Source: an uncultured bacterium (GTDB taxonomy: Bacteria > Planctomycetota > UBA1135 > GCA-002686595). Taken from it: 64,000 nucleotides of DNA. Both the position numbers and the translations under genes were made by a program. The notes below the pieces were generated by a model. It made no database searches. It was not told the origin of the DNA and was given only the letters and a program-made list of their open reading frames with translations. Below, in pieces: positions 51,865-61,399 of this stretch. Where the stretch lies: contig CALLKX010000024.1 in the NCBI GenBank assembly GCA_938083085.1, positions 1 to 64,000 of the forward strand. The letters run 5' to 3'. Position 1 is the stretch's first letter. The number at the start of each line of letters is the position of its first letter.

Positions 51865-52794
51865 ATGGGGCTGCTCGATCGATTCAAGCAGCGGCTCTCC
51901 AAGACCCGCGACGCGATCTCGGACGGGATCTCCGGCCTCTTCCGAGGCGGCCGTACGATCGACCAGCAGCTGCTCGACGAGCTGGAGGAGCTGCTCTACA
52001 CGAGCGACCTCGGCTCCATCGCGTCCGACCTCACCGCCGAGCTCGCCAGGCTCCACAAGCGCGGCGAGCTCAAGGGCGAGGAGGACGTCAGGGTCGCGAT
52101 GCGCAGCAAGCTCCTCGAGATCCTCGGGGACTGCAGTCAGCCTGAGCCCGAGTTCGCCAAGAAGCCGACCGTGATCCTCGTCGTAGGCGTCAACGGCTCA
52201 GGTAAGACGACCTCGATCGCGAAGCTGGCGCACCGCTTCCAGCAGCAGGGCAAGTCGGTCATCCTCGGTGCCGGGGACACCTTCCGTGCCGCCGCCGCGG
52301 ACCAGCTTCAAATCTGGGCCGAGCGCAACGGCGCGGCCATCGTCCGGCAGCACAGCGACAACGCGGACCCCGCGGCCGTCGCGTTCGACACCTGCGCGGC
52401 CGCCGAGGCGCGCGGCATGGACGTGGCGATCATCGACACCGCGGGGCGGCTGCACACCCAATCGAACCTGATGCAGGAGCTCGAGAAGGTCCGGCGCGTG
52501 ATCGGCAAGAAGATCGAAGGCGCGCCCCACGAGACCTGGCTCGTGATCGACGGCACCAACGGCCAGAACGCCATCCGCCAGGCCAAGGAGTTCACCCGCT
52601 CGGTGGATGTGACCGGACTCATCGTCGCCAAGCTGGACGGCACAGCCCGCGGCGGCGCGATCTTCGGCATCCACCGCGAGCTGGGGCTCCCCGTGCGCTA
52701 CATCGGCACGGGCGAGACCATGGAACTACTCGAGCGCTTCGACCCCGAGGCCTTCGTGGACGCGATCGTGACCCGAGCCGTGGGCTCGGCCTGA
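51865..52794 (+). CDS. ftsY: FtsY, signal recognition particle receptor
   Basis: A 309-residue SRP-type GTPase with N and G domains only; the acidic A domain of E. coli FtsY is absent, as in many bacteria. Motifs: LLDELEELLYTSDLG (N domain), VGVNGSGKTTSIAKLA (G1), GAGDTFRAAAADQLQ (G2), IIDTAGRLHTQSNLMQELE (G3), KLDGTARGG (G4) and the closing GTGETMELLERFDPEAFV. It docks SRP-ribosome complexes at the membrane. A single base separates its ATG from the nusB stop. Confidence 0.97.
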   Translation: MGLLDRFKQRLSKTRDAISDGISGLFRGGRTIDQQLLDELEELLYTSDLGSIASDLTAELARLHKRGELKGEEDVRVAMRSKLLEILGDCSQPEPEFAKKPTVILVVGVNGSGKTTSIAKLAHRFQQQGKSVILGAGDTFRAAAADQLQIWAERNGAAIVRQHSDNADPAAVAFDTCAAAEARGMDVAIIDTAGRLHTQSNLMQELEKVRRVIGKKIEGAPHETWLVIDGTNGQNAIRQAKEFTRSVDVTGLIVAKLDGTARGGAIFGIHRELGLPVRYIGTGETMELLERFDPEAFVDAIVTRAVGSA

Positions 52795-52839
52795 GCCACC
52801 TCGCCGCGGCTGCTCTGGCGAGCGCCTGACGCCACCGCG

Positions 52840-52887
52840 GGTTCAGGGGCGAGCGCTGCCGCGGGTTCAGGAGCGGACGCTGCCGCG
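52840..52887. repeat. Two 24-bp repeats duplicating a gene end with its stop codon
   Basis: Two adjacent 24-bp units differ at three positions. Read on the minus strand, each encodes R-G-S-x-R-x-stop-T in the same frame, so the end of the 52867 gene, stop codon included, is present twice; a third decayed copy (CGCGGTGGCG…) follows. The unit lies between convergent ftsY and the 52867 gene. Confidence 0.85.
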
Positions 52888-53475
52888 GGGGGCCCCGAAG
52901 AGGTCCCGCTGGGTCGCGACGAGGACGGCGAGGCCCATGGCCCCGATGATCGTGAAGACGACCCAGAGCGTGCGGCTGATGGCCCGCGCCGCCATGAAGT
53001 TCTTCGAGGGCTGACCGCTCAGGAAGGGCTCTCCCTGCGACCCCTCAGGGCCCCCCTTCAGGACCTCGAACTCGACAGTGAGCGGGTGCTCCCAGGACAG
53101 CCAGAGGGACCCGAAGCTCGCGAGACCGTCCGGTCCCGCCGTGGCGACCACGCGCTCACCGCCGGCGAGCGCCGCGAGCAGGGCGACGCCATCGGCCGAG
53201 CGGTACTCCGCCTGCGCCGCGAGCTCCGCGCCGGGCTCCGCTCGGACGAAGAGGTGCGGCTGGCGCTGCTCTCCGGGCCAGGCGGTCTCAACCCGTGTCC
53301 CTCCCAGGTCCAGGGTCCAGGAGGCCTCGCCGCCAGCCTCGAGCTGGAAGGGAGCCCCCACGACCTGCCGTAGCGCCTCCCGCTCGAGCCGAGCGTTGGA
53401 GACGTTGAGCAGGAACACGAACGTGAGCAGCGAGAGCCCCACGGTCAGGAGTGCGAGGAAGCGGAAGGCGACCAT
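52867..53475 (-). CDS. Two-helix membrane protein of unknown function
   Basis: A 202-residue protein. The first helix (FLALLTVGLSLLTFVFLLNV) is followed by a roughly 115-residue beta-rich outer domain (GGEASWTLDLGGTRVETAWP; DGLASFGSLWLSWEHPLTVE), and a C-terminal helix (TLWVVFTIIGAMGLAVLVA) ends in a short basic tail. No family recognised; the layout is like small envelope sensor or assembly proteins. ATG 53475 is chosen because it directly precedes the first helix. It is divergent from the O-antigen-ligase-like gene and its 3' end is duplicated in tandem. Confidence 0.75.
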   Translation of the reverse strand: MVAFRFLALLTVGLSLLTFVFLLNVSNARLEREALRQVVGAPFQLEAGGEASWTLDLGGTRVETAWPGEQRQPHLFVRAEPGAELAAQAEYRSADGVALLAALAGGERVVATAGPDGLASFGSLWLSWEHPLTVEFEVLKGGPEGSQGEPFLSGQPSKNFMAARAISRTLWVVFTIIGAMGLAVLVATQRDLFGAPRGSVRS

Positions 53476-53653
53476 GGCGGGATCATGGGCTGGGCCGCCA
53501 TGATCGCCCAAACAGGATCCCTCGATTCCTGACCGCGCGGGGAAGAACCCGCCGCCACAAGGGTCCAACGGACCACGCCAGCCCTTCGGCTGACGCTTGA
53601 TCTGGCGCCCCTCCGGCGGGAAGCTCTCACAAGGCCCACCACAGCCGCTCCCC

Positions 53654-56038
53654 ATGGAACCTTCTCAAACAGACGCCACCCTGGCCGGCGAGGGTTTCGA
53701 ATCCCCTTCCCTGGACCGCCTCCAGGCCTGGCTGGTGCTGCTGCCCCTGGCCGTCCTCTGCTTCCCCGGGGAGCTGCTCTCCTTGGGCGGCGGGGCGCTG
53801 AGCCCCTTCCAGGGGGCGCCCGACACCACCTCCATTGGCGTCGGAATCACCGCCCTCTCCGCGATCCCCGCGGCGCTGCTCGCGACGCTCCGGGGGCGCG
53901 GTAGTCGCCTGCTCGGGCTGCCGCTCTTCTACATTGTCATCGCCTTCGCGGCGTACCACCTGCCCCGCGCCGCCGACGTCTTCGGAGCGTGGCGCTCGGT
54001 GACCGCCTTCGCCGCGGCCGCGGGCTGGGCCATCGCAGGCAGCGCCCTGGGCCCTGGCGGCCGCGCGGTCCTCGTGAAGGGCCTGCCCCTGATCTGCCTC
54101 CTCCTCCTGATGGCCGCGTTCACCACCGACGGCGGCGCGGCGCTCGGTAACTCCGGGGACTTCTCCGAGGCCGCTCTCCCTGGCGCCATCCTCGGCGCTG
54201 GCCTCTTCCTGCGCGGCAAGGGCCCCCTCGCGGTCATGGGGCTCCTCACCCTGGGGCTGTTCGCGTTCGAGATCGGGACGATCCCGGTCTACGCAGGGCT
54301 GCTCGGGCTGGGCGCCGCCGCGTTCGTCGCAGCAGCCGCGCTGCCCTTCGCGCCGGGCGGCGACGCCCAGCGGCTGAGCTGCGCCCGTCGACTCCGACTG
54401 CTCTTGCTCGCGCTCCTCATCGGCCTCGCCCCGGCCGGCCTGCGACTCGCGACCGGTGGAGCAGAGCCCCCCGCTCCCGCCGAGGCCGCCTCCGCAGCAC
54501 CGGCAGACAGCGCTGCCGGGAGCACCACCGGCGGCTTCGACTTCCGGGTCAAGACCTGGGCCCAGCTCCCGACCTTCCTGGAGGTCCACGCGCCGCTTGG
54601 CGCGGGACCTGGCCAGTTCCAGGCCGCGTTCCCTCCCTTCCGGGACCCCGCCGAGATCGAGGCCTCCTCCTTTGACCGTCGAGAGCCCACCCCCATCGAG
54701 GTGGAGCACGCCCACAACGACCCGATCACCGCACTCGCCGAGCTCGGGTTCGTGGGCGGCGGCGCCTTCATCCTGCTGCTCCTGCTCGCGCTTGTCCGGG
54801 CCGTGAGGTTGGTCACCCTCGGGGACGATGATCGGCGAGACCTGGCGCTCGCCACCATCGCGGTGCTCGCGAATTGCGCGGTGAACTCGCCCCTGCTCTA
54901 CGGCCCGGTGGCCCCCCTGATCGGCTTCGTTCTGATCGGCACGGTCCTCGGACGCGACGGTCGAGCGGCTCAGGGAGAGGGGGGGTCCGAGCGAGCGAAG
55001 CTCATCAGCCAGCACTGGTACGAGCGCCTCGCCCCAGGCCTCGCGCTCCTTGCTCTCCTCCTGCTGTCGCCCCGGGCCATCTCCCTCGTTCGTTACGGGC
55101 GCGCCATGGCCGAGATCCCTGGCGCGCGGATCGTCTTGGACGATGGCCGGGAGAAGCTCGACGCCCAGAGGCTGAGCGCGATCCTCGACCGAGCAGGCGA
55201 GCACGCCCCCGAGAGCCCCATCGTCCTCGAGACGCGTCGGGCGCAGCTCGCCTCGACCGGCGCCCCCGCACAGCAACAGCGCGCCGCGCTCGAGCGATGG
55301 CTGCGCCGCAGGCCGCACAGCTTCGCCGCGCTCATGAACCTCGGGGTCCTCGAGGCGCGCGAGGGCAACTACGAGGCGGCCGAGGCGGCGTTCTACCGCG
55401 CGCTCCTGCTCGACCCCGGCTCCCCGGCCCTGATCCAGAACCTGGTGCGCCTCGCCTGCGATCGCCGCAGACCCGCCGACGTCGAAGAGGCACTCCAGAT
55501 GCTCTCCCAGCGCGGCCGACTTGACACCGCCTTCGTCCGCCAACTCGCCCTCGAGAAGACCCTCGAGGGGCGCCTACGGATCGCGGCCCCGCTGATGGCC
55601 AGCTGGCGCGCGGCCGAGGGGCTGGAGGCGATCGACCTCGACGACGCCAACGCCACCTACCGCGCTCAGAAGGACGCTGCCGCCCGAGGCGAAGCGGTCG
55701 AGCGGGACGCCTTCACGGTGGCGACCAAGGTGCGGTTCGGGTTCCAGGACCTGAGCAGCGGCAACGCTCAGCAGGCGGCCACCCAGTTCCGCCTCGCCTA
55801 CCAGAAGGCCCGAGACGCTGGCGTGGACACGACGACCCTGCGGCTCCTGATGGCCGGCTCGTTCGCTGCCGCTGGCGACATCCCGGTCGCGACGGGATGG
55901 ATGGAGACAGGGCCGTTCCGGGGCATCGAGTACGTCTTCCTGCCCTACGAGGCCCGGCAGGCCCTCCTCAACGCGGGGCTGGTCCAGAGCATGCCGCCCA
56001 GGATCGACCAGATCCCGATTCTCTCGAGCGACCGCTGA
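53654..56038 (+). CDS. O-antigen ligase-like membrane protein with TPR tail
   Basis: A 794-residue protein. Residues about 25-300 hold eight or more helices. The Wzy/WaaL-type motif follows: RVKTWAQLPTFLEVHAPLGAG, then GPGQFQAAFPPF and EVEHAHNDPITALAELGFVG, where the His of HAHND is the family signature. Two or three more helices (ILLLLLALVRAV; LAPGLALLALLLLSP) follow. Residues 520-794 form tetratricopeptide-like repeats (LMNLGVLEAREGNYEAAEAA). Such proteins transfer or polymerise undecaprenol-linked sugars or glycosylate proteins. The ATG at 53654 fits a short cytoplasmic N-terminus before helix one; an upstream in-frame start lies in the divergent spacer. No glycan genes adjoin it. Confidence 0.85.
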   Translation: MEPSQTDATLAGEGFESPSLDRLQAWLVLLPLAVLCFPGELLSLGGGALSPFQGAPDTTSIGVGITALSAIPAALLATLRGRGSRLLGLPLFYIVIAFAAYHLPRAADVFGAWRSVTAFAAAAGWAIAGSALGPGGRAVLVKGLPLICLLLLMAAFTTDGGAALGNSGDFSEAALPGAILGAGLFLRGKGPLAVMGLLTLGLFAFEIGTIPVYAGLLGLGAAAFVAAAALPFAPGGDAQRLSCARRLRLLLLALLIGLAPAGLRLATGGAEPPAPAEAASAAPADSAAGSTTGGFDFRVKTWAQLPTFLEVHAPLGAGPGQFQAAFPPFRDPAEIEASSFDRREPTPIEVEHAHNDPITALAELGFVGGGAFILLLLLALVRAVRLVTLGDDDRRDLALATIAVLANCAVNSPLLYGPVAPLIGFVLIGTVLGRDGRAAQGEGGSERAKLISQHWYERLAPGLALLALLLLSPRAISLVRYGRAMAEIPGARIVLDDGREKLDAQRLSAILDRAGEHAPESPIVLETRRAQLASTGAPAQQQRAALERWLRRRPHSFAALMNLGVLEAREGNYEAAEAAFYRALLLDPGSPALIQNLVRLACDRRRPADVEEALQMLSQRGRLDTAFVRQLALEKTLEGRLRIAAPLMASWRAAEGLEAIDLDDANATYRAQKDAAARGEAVERDAFTVATKVRFGFQDLSSGNAQQAATQFRLAYQKARDAGVDTTTLRLLMAGSFAAAGDIPVATGWMETGPFRGIEYVFLPYEARQALLNAGLVQSMPPRIDQIPILSSDR

Positions 56039-56324
56039 GCTGGCCCCCGGCCCCCGGCCCTCGCTGCCAATCCCCCGGCCGCACGCCCATCACACCCCCT
56101 ACGGGCCAGCAGCCCCGCGCGCGGCGGGAGCCCTGGAGGACCAGAACCGCCAAAAAGGGGCATTAGCGGTACCGAGATGCGTATCCAGCGCCCGAAGATC
56201 ACTTACGGGACACGCACCGGCCATTCTCCGCCTCGGTGAGGCGTCTGGTCCGCGCTCACCGCATGAGTGATTGGACGTAGGACCCTCGCGTCGCGCGATC
56301 ACTTGACCCCAACGAACACCCACG

Positions 56325-57050
56325 ATGACCACCGCCCCCAACGCCCCAGCCAACCCGAAGGCCTCCCGCAAGATCCTCGTCGTGGAGGATGAGGAGGCGC
56401 TCGCCCTCGGAATCCGGGACGCCATCGAGCACGCCGGCCACGCCGTCTCCGTGGCCTTGGACGGGGACGCCGCCCTCGAGATCGCACAGGGGGGTGACTT
56501 CGACCTCATCGTGCTCGACCTGATGCTCCCAGGCCAGAGCGGGCTGGACGTGCTTCGGAAGCTGCGCGATAACCAGCACACGGTGCGGGTCCTCGTGCTC
56601 ACGGCTCTCGCCGATGAGGAGGACCTGATCCGGGGGTTCGAGGCGGGCGCGGACGACTACATGAAGAAGCCGTTCTCGCCGCGCGAGCTCCTCGCGCGCA
56701 TCGAGGCGCAGTTCCGCCGTGACAAGCTCGAGTCGACTCCGCCGGCGATGCTCGAGCTCCCCGGCGACATCAAGGTAGACCTCGCCCGGCTCGAGGTGCA
56801 CCGGGACGGAACCACCCTCCCGCTGACCCCGCGAGAGGGTGACATCCTGAGCTATCTGATCGAGCATCACGACCGGGTGGTGACTCGCGAGGACCTGCTG
56901 CTCGACGTCTGGCACTACCAGAGCGCCAACGTCGAGACGCGCACGGTGGACATTCACATCGTCGGGCTCCGCCGGAAGGTCGAGCCCGAGCCCAGCAAGC
57001 CGACGCTCATCCAGACGGTCCGCGGCAAGGGCTACCGCTGGTACGCCTGA
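56325..57050 (+). CDS. OmpR-family response regulator
   Basis: A 241-residue two-component regulator. In the receiver domain the acidic pair is in ILVVEDEEALALG, phospho-acceptor D65 is in IVLDLMLPG, LVLTALADEED carries the switch Thr, and DDYMKKPFSPREL carries the conserved Lys. The winged-helix DNA-binding domain follows (LTPREGDILSYLIEHHDRVV; RTVDIHIVGLRRKVE; VRGKGYRWYA). The kinase gene starts 8 bp downstream, so the pair forms an operon. The 286-bp gap upstream (56039-56324) shows no gene and only a weak promoter possibility; target genes cannot be deduced. Confidence 0.96.
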   Translation: MTTAPNAPANPKASRKILVVEDEEALALGIRDAIEHAGHAVSVALDGDAALEIAQGGDFDLIVLDLMLPGQSGLDVLRKLRDNQHTVRVLVLTALADEEDLIRGFEAGADDYMKKPFSPRELLARIEAQFRRDKLESTPPAMLELPGDIKVDLARLEVHRDGTTLPLTPREGDILSYLIEHHDRVVTREDLLLDVWHYQSANVETRTVDIHIVGLRRKVEPEPSKPTLIQTVRGKGYRWYA

Positions 57051-57058
57051 GGGTCCCC

Positions 57059-58963
57059 ATGAGGCTCGCGCTCCGTCCGTCTCGACTCCGTGGCCCCTCG
57101 GGGCGGACCGCGCTCTTCCTCTACGTCCTGTTGGTGGTCCTGCCCGCCGTCGTCTTCGGCGGGCTCCTCTGGCGGCAGCTGCAGCGCGAGCAGCAGCGCG
57201 TTCTCCTCGAGCTCCCCAGGGAGAGCGAGGACGCCGCGCGGCGCCTCGCCGAACAGTGCTTCCGGCGCGTGAACATCGAGCTCGAGCGAGAGTTCATGCG
57301 GCCCTTCGAGGCCTATCGCGTCGAGGCCTTCGTGGACGACCTCGGCCCGATCCGGACCGAGGACACCCCGCTGGTCTCGGAGCCACGACCGGACTCCGTC
57401 CTTGGCTGGTTCTCCTTCGCCGCGCCCGACCCCGCCCAGGATCGCTTCGGTGAGCCCGTCTCGGTTGAGGTGCTCCGCGGCGCAGGTGACCCAGCGGCGA
57501 TCGATCCGACCCAGACCCTCCTCGAGGAGATCGTCCGGGCAGAGTTCCTGGAGGGGCCCGAACCCACCGAGTCGCTGGCCACAGCGGAGCTGGAGAGCGT
57601 CGAGTTCGAGGGGTGGGGACAGACGCGCTCCCGGAGGCTGCGGACCGTCCTGCTCAACATCGCGAACGCCGGGGTCGAGGAGTGCAGCTCCGCCCTCGAC
57701 GCGAACCAGAAGCTCTACGAGGGAGAGCAGCACGACGTCCACGTCAGCTACTTCTCCTTCCGCACCACCAGGGTCGAGCCCTCGGGACGCCCGCTGCTCA
57801 TCGCCTATCGCCGAGTGGTGATGCCTCAGCTCGCGATCCCCCTCATCGAGAGCTGCTTCGAGCCTATCACCAGGGACCTGATGCTGATCCAGGGTGTGGC
57901 GTTTGACCCGGAGTGGCTCTTCTCCCGCCTCCCCGAGGAGGAAGCCGCGCAGGTCCTCGGCCCGTCGCTGCGCTTCCTGCCCCCGCGGACGCGCTTGGCC
58001 AAGGACCCCGACCCCGACGTCTACTTCGCCCTCGACAACCTCCTGCCCTTCTTCGACATGGAGCGGGACGCGGCGCCCGACGTCATGTCTCGCGGGACGA
58101 TGTTCGTGGCGGCGGATGTGGGCGAGCGCCGCCGGGGTTTCCGCGTCCAGAACTCGTGGTTCGGTGCCGTGGCCTTCGTGCTCATGATCTCCATGACCAT
58201 CGGGATCCGGCTGCTGCTGAGCAGTGTCCGGAGGAGCCGGGAGGAGACGGAGCGCACGCGCAACTTCGTCGCCTCAGTCACCCACGAGCTGCGCACCCCC
58301 ATCGCGGCGGTGAAGCTCTACGGAGAGATGCTCCGGGACGGGTGGTTCAAGGACGAAACCAAGCGCCACGACTACCTGACCCGGATCGTCACCGAGTCCG
58401 ACCGCCTCGACCAACTCGTGGACCGCGTCCTCTTGAGGCGGCGCCTCTCGGATCAGGCCCACAAGCCGACCAGCGGCTCCCTCAACGCCGAGGTCGCATC
58501 CGTGAGGCCAAGCCTGGAGCTGGTCGGAGGAACCAAGGCCGACGACCTCGCGTTCGAGCTCGCGGAGCACCTCCAGCCCGTCCAGCTGCTGGCCGACGGC
58601 ATCCACGTCATCCTCACCAACCTCGTAGAGAACGCCCGCAAGTACGCGTCTCCCGGCGCGGCGGACGACGGAGACCCGGAGCGCTCGCAGGAGCCCGCCA
58701 TCCTCGTGCGTACGCTCCAAGACCGGAAATCGAGGGTCCTCCTGGAGGTCCTGGACCGCGGGCCCGGGATCGCAGAGGAGGATCGAGGGCGGGTCTTCGA
58801 GGCCTTCAGGCGGCTTGGCGACGAGGCGACTCGCAAGACCAAGGGGACGGGCCTGGGGCTGCACCTGGTCGCGCTGCAGGCCAAGGCCATGGGCGCCAGG
58901 GTCTCGGTGCACCCCCGTGAGGGGGGCGGCTCGGTCTTCCGCGTCATCCTCGCCAGCGCCTGA
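57059..58963 (+). CDS. Membrane sensor histidine kinase
   Basis: A 634-residue kinase partnering the upstream regulator. TM1 is TALFLYVLLVVLPAVVFGGL; an outer sensor region of about 320 residues with no family I recognise follows; TM2 is near residue 370 (AFVLMISMTIGIRLLL). The HisKA block FVASVTHELRTPIAAVKLYG has the phospho-His near residue 408 directly after TM2, with no HAMP domain. The catalytic domain shows LVENARKYASPG (N box), LDRGPGIAEED (G1) and KGTGLGLHLVALQ (G2). All kinase residues are present. The signal sensed is unknown. Confidence 0.94.
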   Translation: MRLALRPSRLRGPSGRTALFLYVLLVVLPAVVFGGLLWRQLQREQQRVLLELPRESEDAARRLAEQCFRRVNIELEREFMRPFEAYRVEAFVDDLGPIRTEDTPLVSEPRPDSVLGWFSFAAPDPAQDRFGEPVSVEVLRGAGDPAAIDPTQTLLEEIVRAEFLEGPEPTESLATAELESVEFEGWGQTRSRRLRTVLLNIANAGVEECSSALDANQKLYEGEQHDVHVSYFSFRTTRVEPSGRPLLIAYRRVVMPQLAIPLIESCFEPITRDLMLIQGVAFDPEWLFSRLPEEEAAQVLGPSLRFLPPRTRLAKDPDPDVYFALDNLLPFFDMERDAAPDVMSRGTMFVAADVGERRRGFRVQNSWFGAVAFVLMISMTIGIRLLLSSVRRSREETERTRNFVASVTHELRTPIAAVKLYGEMLRDGWFKDETKRHDYLTRIVTESDRLDQLVDRVLLRRRLSDQAHKPTSGSLNAEVASVRPSLELVGGTKADDLAFELAEHLQPVQLLADGIHVILTNLVENARKYASPGAADDGDPERSQEPAILVRTLQDRKSRVLLEVLDRGPGIAEEDRGRVFEAFRRLGDEATRKTKGTGLGLHLVALQAKAMGARVSVHPREGGGSVFRVILASA

Positions 58964-59156
58964 GCTATGCCGGCGGGGGAGCTCCCGCACACGTGGCGTC
59001 GCGAAGGGCCTCAGGCGGGTGGCCGAGAGTCGGCCAGCTGGCGCCCCGGCCTGAGGTTCCGTGCCTGGTCCTGGGTTTCCGGTGCCAGGCGCCCCTCCCC
59101 GCAGGCAGCGCCTGTGACACCCCGAGCAATCCCCCCCTCCCGCGGGAGGCACGAAG

Positions 59157-59184
59157 AAGGGGAGGCGCCTGAGCGCCTCCCCTT
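59157..59184. terminator. Terminator hairpin between convergent genes
   Basis: A perfect 12-bp inverted repeat AAGGGGAGGCGC / GCGCCTCCCCTT with a 4-base loop. On the minus strand it is followed by CTTCTTCG, favouring use by the 59238 gene, but it may serve both strands. The rest of 58964-59237 holds no gene that I can support. Confidence 0.75.
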
Positions 59185-59237
59185 CCCAAGGACCCGATCC
59201 CGCCTCGAAGCCGAGCGCGGGTCGCAGCCATGACGCC

Positions 59238-61157
59238 CTACTTGGCGCTTTGCTCCTTCTGAGCGTCGCGGCGCTCTCGCTCGGGGAAACGGAGCATTGC
59301 CGTCTCCGTCATCCACTCGCTCTCGCCGGGGAAGATCTTCGCGGCCGTGGCTTGGATGAAGTCCTGCATCGCCACCTGCCTGGCCCGGAGCAACCCAAGG
59401 GCCCCGATTTCCTCAATGGGCGGGCTCTTCTTGCCCTCCATTCGCACGAGGAAGACCTCGTCGCTGGTGGGGCTGGCCACTGCGGGGGCGACCTGCCCCG
59501 CCTCGAGGGCGTGCATATCGACATTGCCCCGGAGGAAGCGCTGAAGCGGCGTCGCCGCGGCGAAGTCATCGTTCGGGACGGCGTTCTGTCCGAGCCAGTC
59601 CCGCTCGACGACCGTGTAGCCAGCCTCTGAGGTCAGCTGACGGAGCTCTTCGAGGTCGATCTCGGGCCGCCAGTCAGCGCCCTCCAGGTCCTCGGGCTTC
59701 GCCGCGAGGACGAGGCGCACCCCGTCCAGTGTCTCCACTGCGATCTCCTTCGAGCGGCTCGTCGCCCACAGCTCCAGGACCTCGTCCCGGATGTCCGCGA
59801 AGGGGGGCTCTTCCCGATCCTTCTTGGCCCGCGCGAGCGCGATGGTCATCGACTTGCCGCCCATCATGACGGACGGAAGGAAGGCTCCCTCCTGCGCGAA
59901 GGTGAGCTGGCCCGCGATCATCGGGGTGCCCCAGGGCTCCTGAGCCCCGATCGCCTCACGGTCAAGACCGCCCTCCGGACCGGCCACGAAGGTCAGTCCA
60001 TAGCTGGCCGCTTCGGCCGCAAAGTCCGCCTCCTCGCCCTGGGTCCGCCGGTCCTGAAGGTCCGTGAGCCAGGCACGCATGGCCGCGTAAATCGGCGCCT
60101 CGACGTCGACTTGCTCTCGCACCTCTTCCAGCTCGTAGAACAGCTTCGGAGCCGCGGGGATGATCTCCTCTCCGTCCTCCCCGATGGTGGCCTCCATCTG
60201 AAGCTCAGCCGGCACACCAAACCGCAGGGCGCGGCCGGCGTTGTAATAGCTATTCGCCTGCCCCTCGAGGTCCGTGCCCTCAGGCGCGGGATAGGCGGCC
60301 AAGAGCGCCGCGGCGTCGAACGCCGCGCCCTCCCCGAGCGGGACGTAGGCCACGTCAGCGGTGACCGTCTGAGGCGAGAAGAGGGCCTGCTGCTCGAACA
60401 GCGGCCGCCCGTGGAACCAGCCCACGAGGGTCTCGTCGTCTGGCGCCTCGGCACGGGCCTGATCGGTGTACTGGTCCGTCTGGTTCGTGACCACGTTGAA
60501 CTTGAAGAGGGGGTTCTCCTCCAGCCACTTGGCCTCGATGGCCGCGGCGTCTGGCACCCGCGTGGCGAGGGTGATCTGCATGACGACCTTGTCGACGCGT
60601 CCACAGCGGCGGACAAGCTCCTCCAGCTGTTCCACTGGCATCCTCGCCAGCCTGGCGCCATTCGTCAGGCCGGCGTCATCGCCGAACCTATACCGAAGCC
60701 GCTCCTTGTGCTCCTCATTGCTGACCTCAAGACCCATGCTGATCGCAATCCCCTCGAGGACAAGGAACGAGGCGACGTCCTCTTCAGTGGGCCCCTGTTT
60801 GCCTCCGTCCCGCGAGAGCGGGTCGCTGTAGAGGGCGTCGAAGGGTCGGAAGAACCCGAAGTTCGCCATCATGCTCAGGTCCCGAGCCGTCGTACTGAAG
60901 TCAGACTCCTTGACCTCCCGCGGCTCCTTCGTGATCGGGTCGGTCCAGGTGACGTAGACCGGATTACGGTCTCCCCCACCCCCGCCGGTGAGCGCGGACT
61001 GGAACGTATCCGCGACCACGAAGATGACCAGCAGGAAGAGGACGAGTCCGATCGTTGCGATGTATCGGAGGCGGCTCTTCCCCTCCGGAACGACGATCAG
61101 GTCATCCTCGTGATGCTTCGGGGTCGTGGCGCCAGGCTTCTGCGGGGTTTGGGACAT
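59238..61157 (-). CDS. SurA/PpiD-like membrane-anchored chaperone
   Basis: A 639-residue protein. A cytoplasmic start precedes one signal anchor (YIATIGLVLFLLVIFVVADT). The outer part has a SurA N-terminal-like helical domain (EEDVASFLVLEGIAISMGLE; NEEHKERLRYRFGDDAGLT; EQLEELVRRCGRVDKVVMQI) and a long C-terminal region ending in KEQSAK. Segments with VADVAYVPLGE- and FLVRMEGKKSPPIEEIGALG-type patterns look like PPIC (parvulin) strands, but a complete rotamase active site is not obvious. By architecture it is a PpiD-like periplasmic folding helper. The ATG at 61157 is 98 bp below a strong promoter. Its fellow at 62480 is a parvulin lipoprotein. Confidence 0.8.
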   Translation of the reverse strand: MSQTPQKPGATTPKHHEDDLIVVPEGKSRLRYIATIGLVLFLLVIFVVADTFQSALTGGGGGDRNPVYVTWTDPITKEPREVKESDFSTTARDLSMMANFGFFRPFDALYSDPLSRDGGKQGPTEEDVASFLVLEGIAISMGLEVSNEEHKERLRYRFGDDAGLTNGARLARMPVEQLEELVRRCGRVDKVVMQITLATRVPDAAAIEAKWLEENPLFKFNVVTNQTDQYTDQARAEAPDDETLVGWFHGRPLFEQQALFSPQTVTADVAYVPLGEGAAFDAAALLAAYPAPEGTDLEGQANSYYNAGRALRFGVPAELQMEATIGEDGEEIIPAAPKLFYELEEVREQVDVEAPIYAAMRAWLTDLQDRRTQGEEADFAAEAASYGLTFVAGPEGGLDREAIGAQEPWGTPMIAGQLTFAQEGAFLPSVMMGGKSMTIALARAKKDREEPPFADIRDEVLELWATSRSKEIAVETLDGVRLVLAAKPEDLEGADWRPEIDLEELRQLTSEAGYTVVERDWLGQNAVPNDDFAAATPLQRFLRGNVDMHALEAGQVAPAVASPTSDEVFLVRMEGKKSPPIEEIGALGLLRARQVAMQDFIQATAAKIFPGESEWMTETAMLRFPERERRDAQKEQSAK

Positions 61158-61254
61158 GGGATCGAGTCGGTGGACGGCTCTTGAGGCCGCTCGGGGCGCG
61201 ACAGCGGGAAATCCGCTCCGCGCGCAGCAGGGCTCGCCGGAAGGGCGGCGCAAG

Positions 61255-61284
61255 AGTGTACGGGGCGTCGATGGAGCGAGGCAA
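61255..61284 (-). promoter_or_regulatory. Strong sigma-70-type promoter for the SurA/PpiD-like gene
   Basis: On the minus strand TTGCCT, an 18-bp spacer and TACACT. The -10 flank (GTACACTCTTGCGCC) nearly repeats that upstream of ribH. It predicts a leader of about 90 nt. Confidence 0.68.
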
Positions 61285-61399
61285 CCGCCGCTGCGTCGCC
61301 CGGCTCGAGCTTGAGCGTTCCCCCGCGGCTGGATCGGGCGCCGGAGGCCTGAGGCCCGACCGCAGATGCGGATCCGGCCCGCCCCAGGGGACCTAGGAG

